From NCBI GenBank assembly GCA_050084985.1, contig JBITNC010000001.1, positions 7,192,001-7,256,000 on the forward strand: a DNA stretch of 64,000 nucleotides, given 5' to 3'. This document shows positions 56,401 through 64,000 of this stretch, piece after piece; the first letter of the stretch is position 1, and every line of letters starts with the position of its first letter. The notes beneath the pieces are model-generated. The model was given only the letters and a program-made list of their open reading frames with translations. It made no database searches and had not been told where the DNA came from. The DNA is from Nageia nagi (lineage: Eukaryota > Pinophyta). The position numbers and the translations under genes were made by a program.

Positions 56401-56814
56401 TACATCAACATATGTTTTGCATAATTGTACAATTTCCTGAATCTATTTCGGAGTATTAGATGTACCAATTTTTAATGACTTACCCAAAAAGACTTCATGT
56501 TCTTTATAGTTATTTGGGTTTATATGCATACCTCTTCTCTTTACTTGGTCACTCCTGTCAAACAATCCTTCGAATGGAACCAAATCCTTAGGAATTTTAT
56601 TATTGTTCAACTAAATTATGTCTTGCTCCTGGAAAACTTTGGAGTCCTCTTCTCCTATTGCATGACATACAACTTGTTGTAATAAAAATTGGTTAATTTG
56701 AGCCTCATCCCAAAAAACCTACCAAAAGGAATCATTATCCAAAACTGATGGCCTAAAAATGAGCTGAACACCCTTCCTCCAGAACCAATCATTGGTAGGA
56801 TCAAAATTGGCTCC
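56401..56814 (-). pseudogene. T2 linker between additional RNase H and RT
   Basis: Fragments such as WDEAQINQFLLQQVVCHAIG and IPKDLVPFEGLFD are colinear with the T1 linker. Function unknown. Confidence 0.55.
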
Positions 56815-57195
56815 CATTTATGCTAAGGTGTCAGCTTCTTGGTTGAATTTCCTTAGGACAGACTGAATATGTAATGCTTCGAAATGCTCAAACAGATCCC
56901 ACACTCGATTCCTGTAAGATTTCAAATAATGATGTTTGACTGAACATTTACCTGTCACCTGTTTCATGACCAACTCTGAATCCCCTTTGATCCTTAGACA
57001 CCGAATTTTCATTTTGATGGCTTGTTCTAGTCCAAGGCAAAGAGCTTCATATTCTGCTACATTATTGGAACATAACTAGGTGAGTTTGAAAGAAAATCTA
57101 TGTACCTTACCAGTTGGGTTGGTCAGGATAATCCCGGCTTTGGATCTATTTTTGGATCTTGCCCCATCAAAAGACATCTCCCAAATTTCATTTCT
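56815..57195 (-). pseudogene. T2 additional RNase H-like domain located before RT
   Basis: In frame from 57195: NEIWEMSFDGARSKNRSKAG, GKVHRFSFKLT, one TAG, then CSNNVAEYEALCLGLEQAI, LRIKGDSELVMKQVTGKCSV and NRVWDLFEHF, ending FNQEADTLA at about 56818. Asp (FDG), Glu (EYEAL), Asp (GDS) and the final Asp (EAD) are the RNase H catalytic set. It sits between protease and RT, the same position as in T1; the ordinary RNase H lies after RT. Confidence 0.8.
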
Positions 57196-57467
57196 TCAGA
57201 AATTCTCCCTTGTGAGTTTTGGGATGAAAGATTTTGGTTCTATTAAATAATAATTTCCAAACTCCAGGTCATAGATAGTGTTGAGCATACTCATACTACA
57301 AGGGTCTTCGGTTTGCAATTCTTCCAGCAATTCATTTGATTCTTTTAATTCACCAAAGATTGCACAAACCTCCTCCTTTTTTTCTACATGAAACTTAGAA
57401 ATTTCCTCATTTTTCAATCTTACCCTCTTATTACCACAAGGGATCAAATAATGGGTGTAGTCCATTG
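57196..57467 (-). pseudogene. T2 linker between protease and additional RNase H
   Basis: An 89-codon open stretch rich in Glu and Lys (YTHYLIPCGNKRVRLKNEEI, then GELKESNELLEELQTEDPCS), ending where the RNase H domain begins. Not a known domain. Confidence 0.5.
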
Positions 57468-58148
57468 CTAGATAACCCCTATTTTAGCTGTAAATTCTCT
57501 AGATAGACATAGCCCGAACAAAGGGGGTAGCTTAATAACTACAACTTCCTGAATAATAATTACAGAGGGACACTTATGTATTTTTAGGACTACATCTTTG
57601 ATCACTCCTACTATTTTGATAGGTGTGGAATCCAGTTGTAGTACTCCGATTGATGTTCTTATCATAGGCAACCCCATCACATCGCACACTGCTTTAGGCA
57701 TCACAGTAGTAGCTACCCCAGAATCAACCAAACAATTATGAAGTACATATCCCTCAATTTCCAGAGTCATATAAAAAGCTAGAGGTTTGTTCTTTCCCAT
57801 CCCTAGATATTTTGATGTCTCAAAAAGGTTAAGCACTCTTTCCATTCCTTCATTCAATGCTATAAGAGATGTTTTCAGTAAATCAATTTGCCTGGGAATT
57901 TTAAGAGCTTCAAACAAGGATACTCTTGCGGGAGTTTTCTTTGGCTCTACCGTAATGTTGAACTCTGGGATAGCTGGAGGTTCACTAATTTTATTTCTAA
58001 ATCTGTCAGTAAATCTTTCCTGAAGCTGTAGAGTATCATGTTTTCTCTGATGCTTGGTGAGTGAAGGGAACCTTAACTTCTGGAGATTTTGATCACTGGC
58101 TTTGGGCATCGGTTTGGTTTCTAGAGATGGGAATTTTTGGGAAACCAT
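57468..58148 (-). pseudogene. T2 aspartic protease and preceding linker
   Basis: 226-codon open stretch. The first half is a Lys/Pro-rich linker (LFEALKIPRQIDLLKTSLI). The protease part has MTLEIEGYVLHNCLVDSGVA, with catalytic DSG, then TTVMPKAVCDVMGLPMIRTS and LPPLFGLCLSREFTAKIG. The usual Ala after DSG is Val. Confidence 0.78.
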
Positions 58149-59595
58149 TCCCTTTTCTAGGGTCTTTTCTTTAGAAATGGGAACTGCATCTTACTTTTTA
58201 GGAAACACTGAACCAAAACTCTTTTGGGATTCAACTTTTCTTTCCAAAATACCAGAGACTAGGGGTTTTTTTCCCTGATCTTGTTTCAACAGCAAAAACT
58301 CCTATATCTGCTGGTGCAAAATTCATCAGGTTCACATCTTGGCTTATTTTGTCAACTACACCAGGTGGAGGAATACCCCCACTTCTTGATAAATATTCTT
58401 GGTATTGATAAATAGGACATGTTGCTTGCTCATGAGCATAATTGTAGGCCAAACACAAACCAGTGGTTGACCCGGAAGAGGAAGCTTTGCTTACATCCTC
58501 ATTCAACACATGCTGAGCCTTTTCTACAATAGGATAAGGATACCTTCTTACATTTCTTTGTCTGCTTAGAATGGTAATTTGATTTGCCATATTTCTACAC
58601 AAATTTCAAAGTTCCTGAATCTCTATCGATGAAGCTACCCCTTGATTCATATTAGGCTGATGAGGGGCTGGTAAGGCCAAGGGAGCTCTAGGGACTAGCA
58701 AGGTTGATGGCCACTGTTGAACAGGGGTGGGAATACTAGCCAGAGGTGGAGCCAAACTAATTAGTTGAGGTCTCAAAACTTGCTGTTAGGCAGTTACTGG
58801 AAAATAAGGCATTGGCATGCGACTTGGTAATTTTCCAACTGTAATAAGATAGGATTCAGCATATACTGCTTGTCTATAGACCTTCGAGAAAGTATTTACT
58901 CTAGAATTTTGAATTTATAGAGAGAGATCTGGAGTAAAGGCTCTTAGGTAATACATTAAGGCTTGAAATTACTGAGGCTTGACTGGCATTAGGACTGTCA
59001 TCCAAGTTTTTTGGAATCTAATGTTGAAATTAGGGATATTTTCTTGCTCATATCTTTTGATTGAAGTGAACTGTGTTAATAGAGAAAAAGGATCTCCTAA
59101 TTCATTAAATTCCAAGATAAAGGGCTCTACCAGTTGAGCCCAAGTGGTTATAGATCCATTAGGAAGGCCCTTGTACCAATCTAGGACCTTTCCCTTGAAA
59201 GACTAAGCCAGTAATCTCACCATGACATCTTCATGTTGGATATTATGAATCTTAGCTAGGCCAGCTACATCAACACAATGCTCATAAGCTATTTTCTCTG
59301 AAGTTGCATCAAACTCCAGAAGGGTTTTGAAAACATTAGCTGGGATGTCATGCAACACGACCAGAGCTATTGGTACTCCATTGTTCCATTTCGGATAAAT
59401 ATTCTGAGCTGGATTAGCCATTTTAGGAGAGGTATTTCTAGTGTGAAGATTGGATGGTTCTGGCTTGGTAAAGAATTTTAGGGAGCTGATACTATTCAGA
59501 GACTTAGACTTGATGAGGGTCTTTCTCTTAGGAGCATCTAACGTTCTAAAATCTGATGCTTCTTTTACTTCTCTGGTTTTAGATCTAGTCCACAA
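58149..59595 (-). pseudogene. T2 gag
   Basis: Starts MWTRSKTREVKEASDFRTLD. Conserved with T1: KWNNGVPIALVV, AYEHCVDVAGLAKIHNIQ, NFNIRFQKTWM. A 123-codon stretch (58231-58602) carries CLAYNYAHEQATC, which fits the T1 knuckle (CX2CX3HX4C) with the second Cys changed to Tyr. Several stops (58185-58225, about 58920-59210) break the frame. Confidence 0.75.
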
Positions 59596-59746
59596 AAACT
59601 CTAGGTTGCAAAAGAAAATGAAAGGTTCAAAAGCACATATGATATTTACAAATAATCTGCTTTAATACATACCATAGATAGTGCTTCAGCAGAGTCACCA
59701 ATAAGTTTCTTCGGGTCCCACCGGGCGTGCCAAAAATAAATACTAT
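59596..59746 (-). other. T2 leader with primer-binding-site-like motif
   Basis: On the minus strand ATAGTATTTATTTT follows the LTR, then TGGCACGCCCGGTGGGACCC (59713-59732). T1 has the same layout. The tRNA is not assigned. Confidence 0.55.
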
Positions 59747-60372
59747 TGATTAGGATTGTGTAATGTATGTGCCATGAACAATCTTAACCAAAGTAAATCA
59801 AGAACAGACTATGGTGATAGTCTGATGTCCAGAGAAGGCCGGTTCATTATACATTAGGTGTAGAAGGAGTAACAGGAAAGAAAATAAAAGGAGTAGAGTG
59901 TGAGGAATTTAAGCAAAAGGCTTAGGGTAACAAGAGAGAAAGCAAAGGTGAATCACTAGTTCAGCACGGGCTTTCATAGTGTGTAAAACATTGGTCTGAA
60001 TCTAGTGTAGCAGCTACAGTACAAGCTCTCACTCTCTAATAGTTTCCCAGCTTTACTCTGCCATGTATGCAGAAACAGTTATACTAACAACTCACAATTA
60101 TCATTTAGGAAACACACCAAGCTGCCATAATGTAACCTAATTAAGAATAATAATTACGAGTGCTAGACAAGAAAGGTCAAGATGGTATCATATTACTGAT
60201 GAAAAACTACAGGTCTTTGAGAACAAATGTAAAGAGCAATACTAGGGTTTCTGATCCTTTTTCCTTTGTTTATTCCTTACTTATACTGAAATAACAACAG
60301 TTACAAGAATTATAGAATAGAAATGTTTACAAAAATGGCTTCAAGATTCTAGCCTTCTTTTAACTGATAGTA

Positions 60373-60382
60373 CCTATATACG
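60373..60382 (-). promoter_or_regulatory. T2 LTR TATA box
   Basis: Minus-strand GCGTATATAGGTA, about 700 bp from the LTR start and about 100 bp before the AATAAA motif; the 3' LTR has CATATATAGGTA at the same place. Confidence 0.55.
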
Positions 60383-60454
60383 CCACTTGGTAGAATGTTA
60401 CAAAAATTGGGCAGATTGCAGATGATACGGCTTCTTGATAATTATGATCCCATC

Positions 60455-60920
60455 TCTCGTTGACCTCATCTCTTCTGGGATATTCTACTTACTGTCTCCG
60501 GCTATTCAATCACTCCTTGCTGACCTCATTGCTTCTGGGATCTGGTTTCATTCAAAAATGTGAACATTATTTTACCCATGACATCATTCACATTTCTAGA
60601 ATGCTTCACTTTACTAGCTCCAGCTATTCAATCACTCCTTGCTGACCTCATCGCTTTTGGGATCCGATTTCATTCAAAAATGTGAAACATTATTTTACCC
60701 ATGATGTCATCTTCACTTTTTTGGAATGCTTCACTTTACTGGCTCCGGCTATTCAATCACTCCTTGCTGACCCCATCACTTTTGAGATCCAATTTCATTC
60801 AAAAATGTGAACATTATTTTACCCATGATGTCATCTTCATATTTCTGGAATGCTTCACTTTACTGGCTCTGATTATTCAATCACTCCTTGCTGACCTCAT
60901 CACTTTCAGGATTCGGGTTA
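60455..60920. repeat. 124-bp tandem repeat inside T2 5' LTR (four copies)
   Basis: TATTCAATCACTCCTTGCTG at 60503, 60625, 60750, and a TATTCAATCAC copy at 60874. The position upstream of the TATA box (in element orientation) fits U3 enhancer repeats. The array is colinear with that in the other LTR, so it was present before insertion. Confidence 0.88.
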
Positions 60921-61087
60921 CTCAACATTAACTTCATGGGGCTTTTCTTCTTTCATCATAACGTGATTACTTTCGAAAACAGTTCTTAAAACTCATTATG
61001 ATTATGCTTAGCCTACGTCACCTTCGGAAGTGATCATACTTTCAAAAGAACCTTGGAGTAACAATTATGTATTGATATACAATATGT

Positions 61088-61440
61088 TATTAGTCTTAGG
61101 AATGGTCTCAATAGTATACCTATCAAGCCTATCTAGCAACTCAATCACAACCACCTTATAAATCCTTAAAATCTCACCTTTGGTATCATAAGTACCCTTC
61201 ACTCAGTTGACAACAAGCTATGAGTCCCCATAAATTTTTATGTCTATGATTTTTTAGTTCTAAAGCTACCTTCAATCCCAATATCAAAGCTTCATACTCA
61301 GGCTTATTAGTGCATTTGAAATCTAATTTATAGGTAATAGGAATTACTTGATTAGTAGGGGAGACCAAAATAATACCTGCCCCTACTCCATGAATGCATC
61401 TAGAACCATCAAAATATAGGGTCCATACTATAGGCTAATC
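61088..61440 (-). pseudogene. T3 additional RNase H (canonical Tat position)
   Basis: Reads VWTLYFDGSRCIHGVGAGII, LVSPTNQVIPITYKLDFKCT and NKPEYEALILGLKVALELK. After a frameshift come IKIYGDS, a stop, LVVN, then ILRIYKVVVIELLDRLDRYT. It lies between the ordinary RNase H and integrase and is cut at its end by T2. Confidence 0.8.
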
Positions 61441-62990
61441 CTCTAGAAGACAAATATATTCATCAGGGATGGAGATCTCTTCAAAGTCACACCATTGGTG
61501 CCTTATTGACAGGTCATTAGGATGCTGGCACCATGTCTCCTCCTTAAAAATGTTGGGAAATTCTTCATGGATCACCTCCTTTCCTTCGTGAGGGAAATCT
61601 ACTATCATATCTGCAATGGCCTATCCTTTAACAAATTTTTACTTTACCATATTAATATCACATTTCTTTAATAACATTATCCAATTTGCAAATCTACTAG
61701 ATAAGTGTTGTTTAGCCATAAGATATTTTAAAGGATCAATAGGACTAACAACATATATGGTCCAATATAACAAGTAATGCCTTAAGTTTTTAGTGGTAAA
61801 TATCGTAGCAAAGTAAATCTTCTCCATAGGAGTGTACCTTGTCTCATAATCAACCAATGTCTTGCTTAGATAGCCCTTTCTTTGTTATTTTTAGTTTTTT
61901 GACATAGCATGGTTCCTATGGCATACAAGGAGGCTGAAATAGAGAAGTAAGCATGTTGGGAAAAATCCATGGGAACAAGGATAGAGGGGTTAAGCAAATA
62001 TTGCTTGATATCTTCAACTAATTTTTGGCAATTCACATCCCATGCAAACTTGACACCCTTCTTAAGTAAGTGAGTGAATGGTCTAAACTTGTCCCCTAGT
62101 TGTGAGATAAACCTCCTAAATGAATTTATCTTTCTTTTAAGACTTCTAAGTTGTTTCAAGTTTCTAAGGAGAGGCATGTCAATTATAGCTTTTACTTTCT
62201 TAGGATCTACTTCAATTCCTCTATTTGAAACCATGAACCCTAACAATTTTTTGAAAGTAACTCCAAATGCACATTTTGAAGGTTTAAGTCTTAGGTTGTA
62301 CCTTGCTTTCATTTGACAAGAATGTCATCAACATAAGCATCCACTATTTTGTGAATATGCTTATAGAACATACTGACCATGGCTCTTTGATATGTAGCAC
62401 CTGCATTTTTTATTCCAAAAGGCATAACCTTCGAACAAAAATTGCCCCAATGGGTTGTGAAAGTGGTTTTATGTCAATCAATAGGATTAATTAAGATTTG
62501 ATTGTAACCAAAAAAACCATCCATAAATAACAAAATATCATGACTAGCTATGCTATCAACATTCATATCAATACTAGGTAATGAAAAATCATCCTTAGGA
62601 TAAGCATTGTTAATATCACAAAAATTAGTACATACCCGTATCTCACTAGTTGGTTTAGTAATAGGAACAATGTTAGACAACCACTCAGAATAATCAATAG
62701 GCTTTATGAATCCTAATTGCAAGTATTTTTCAATCTCTTTTTTGACTAACAAAGCCTTAAAAGGATGCATTTTTCTAGGCTTTTGTTTAATCTATTTGGC
62801 ATTTGCTTTTAAAGGTAAATTATGCATAAAAAATGAAGAATCTAACCCAAGCATATCATCATAAGACCAAGAAAAATTTTCAAAATGTGTGATGAATTTA
62901 GATTTGTACCCTTCTTGCTTAAAAGAGGCTAAGGATGCTCCAATTTGAAGCAATCTCTCCTTATTTGTAGTGTCAATGTTAATGTTTAGC
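61441..62990 (-). pseudogene. T3 reverse transcriptase and RNase H
   Basis: Entry: ITHFENFSWSYDDMLGLDSS. RT: VKKEIEKYLQLGFIKPIDYS, EWLSNIVPITK, VCTNFCDINNAYPKDDFSLP, GFFGYNQILINPID, MPFGIKNAGATYQRAM, AYVDDILVK (intact YVDD, about 62330), LRLKPSKCAFGV, KLLGFMVSNRGIEVDPKKVK. RNase H: YETRYTPMEKIYFATIFTTK, then LRHYLLYWTIYVVSPIDPLK. Stops break the frame at about 62315, 62470 and 61858. Confidence 0.85.
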
Positions 62991-64000
62991 AACTCTTCTT
63001 ATGGGAAGGTGAGATCCTTTTTTGTTGGTAATAATGATAGCAAATCCTCCATAGTAAGATCAATAATCTTAGCTTCTAAGGGCTGAACCTGTAACAAATC
63101 ATTGAAATTGACCTCTTGGCTAAAGTAAGCATATTCATGAAGCATATAAGAGGCATTACATTTTTTGTTAGACTTGGGTAATTCTAAATGTGCCCCTAAA
63201 TATTTAAGCAAATCATCATCAGTACTGAAATAATCAAAGGCAAGAGGAAAGTTATGATCAATCCACATATCTTCATCAATTTCATCAAATAATTCTATCA
63301 CATTAGATGTTTTAACAAACTATATGGGACCTATTTTGTTTGACCTATCCATCACTACCTAGACCTATTTTACTAAGCAATGTTTTTGGAAAAATAGAAA
63401 AATTAGACACACTAATTTTACCTAAACCTCCTCCCCTATACTTGCAATTGTTAATCATATATTTTTGAACAAAAGTAGAAGGAAACATTTTACTTGATTT
63501 GGAAGATGTAGGTACATCATCTTTAGAAGACTAGTTCATTATTTCAGATAGAACAAAGCCAAAAGGATTACTAACATCATTATCTATATAGTGCTAGCAC
63601 CTTGTATGCAAAACAAGTTGATGCTGGTAGCCTAAAATAGCCAATATTAAAGGCCATCCTAAGTCTTTAATGGATGCAAATAATTCTATATCATCTATTT
63701 TGTAAGTGCCCATACCTGTTTTTATGATTTGTACCTATTTATCTATATTTTCCCCTAGTGTGGGATCATCCAAGGGTTCTATTTTGAAAAGTGGTGGAAC
63801 CAAGGCCATATCCTCAAAGTTAGCATCATTGCATAGTGCATAGGGTTTAAGACAACTAAGATTGTATGTACTTCTCCTTGGAAGTCAAATTTCAACCTAC
63901 CATGTAATGTAGAAGGAAAAACTTCCATATCATGAATTCAAGGTCTTACTAAAAGAATGTTATAATATAACTTGGAATCAACTACCTAAAACTTGGCTAG
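62991..64000 (-). pseudogene. T3 protease end and protease-RT linker (runs off right edge)
   Basis: At the edge (64000-63860) it reads VVDSKLYYNILLVRP, then MEVFPSTLHGRLKFDFQGEV, the end of the Tat protease domain. 62999-63301 is an open, acidic linker (ELFDEIDEDMWIDHNFPLAF). 63302-63850 is full of stops. Protease N-terminus and gag lie outside the window. Confidence 0.65.

Larger units (their letters stand above)
43305..61081 (-). mobile_element. Element T2: complete nested Tat-like retrotransposon with extra 3' ORF
   Basis: LTRs of about 1335 bp at 43305-44640 and 59747-61081 share both ends and internal repeats. The direct duplication ATATGT flanks them (43299-43304 and 61082-61087). Internal order on the minus strand: leader, gag, protease, additional RNase H, RT, RNase H, integrase, extra ORF. 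It interrupts T3 between its additional RNase H and integrase and is itself split by copia element C1 (49470-54490). Without C1 the element would be about 12.8 kb. The LTRs differ at visibly more sites than those of C1, so T2 is older. Confidence 0.9.
59747..61081 (-). repeat. T2 5' LTR
   Basis: Plus-strand ends TGATTAGGATTG and TTGATATACA. Contains four diverged copies of the 124-bp unit (60503, 60625, 60750, 60874). On the minus strand a TATA-like motif (60373-60382) and AATAAA (60269-60274) follow in the order U3, promoter, polyadenylation signal. Confidence 0.9.
40023..64000 (-). mobile_element. Element T3: Tat-like Ty3/gypsy retrotransposon (minus), 3' LTR to protease; host of T2
   Basis: The 3' LTR at 40023-40650 is followed, moving right, by a polypurine tract, a non-coding region with tandem repeats and integrase (41877-43298). 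T2 interrupts it (43305-61081); then come an additional RNase H (61088-61440), RNase H and RT (61600-62990) and protease (to 64000). The order RT, RNase H, additional RNase H, integrase is the usual Tat arrangement. Gag and the 5' LTR lie right of the window. Stops throughout. Confidence 0.8.

Overview
The window looks like a gymnosperm nuclear genome, most probably a conifer. It holds one slowly evolving plant regulatory gene with introns up to 8.1 kb, followed by about 44 kb of nested, decayed LTR retrotransposons. The species call is an inference; the gene and element calls come from reading the sequence. No RNA gene, CRISPR array or bacterial-type system was seen.

1-17.5 kb: the 5' part of a LONESOME HIGHWAY (LHW)-type bHLH gene on the minus strand. 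Six exons were joined by hand with GT-AG introns and a continuous frame of 436 codons. The start codon is at 15912 and the gene runs off the left edge before its bHLH domain. The introns carry tandem repeats, a LINE fossil and a possible TIR element. 17.5-20.4 kb is AT-rich spacer with one fossil Ty3/gypsy integrase (minus).

20.5-33.5 kb: element T1, a Tat-like Ty3/gypsy element on the plus strand. Order: LTR, gag, protease, RNase H, RT, RNase H, integrase, a long extra 3' ORF, tandem repeats, LTR. 33.5-39.9 kb: two partial chromovirus-like copies in tandem (V1, V2; plus). V1 is interrupted by two solo LTRs (S1, S2) and a non-autonomous CACTA transposon, each with clear target-site duplications. 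V2 preserves the empty site for S1 and for the CACTA element.

40.0-64.0 kb: Tat-like element T3 (minus), whose 5' end lies beyond the right edge. It is split by a second Tat-like element, T2 (43305-61081, minus), which is itself split by a copia element, C1 (49470-54490, minus). Inferred nesting: V1 < V2 < an S2-family LTR < T3 < T2 < C1. LTR pairs and short duplications support the T2 and C1 steps directly.

The least ordinary biology is shared by T1 and T2. Both have an additional RNase H domain between protease and RT, whereas T3 has it after the normal RNase H. Both also carry a sense-strand extra ORF of about 1,150-1,200 codons after integrase, with a helical N-terminal domain, a basic nuclear-localisation-like cluster, a coiled coil and a conserved C-terminal segment. 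I do not recognise the function of this protein. All elements are broken by stops and frameshifts, and in C1 nearly every lesion fits C-to-T decay of methylated DNA.
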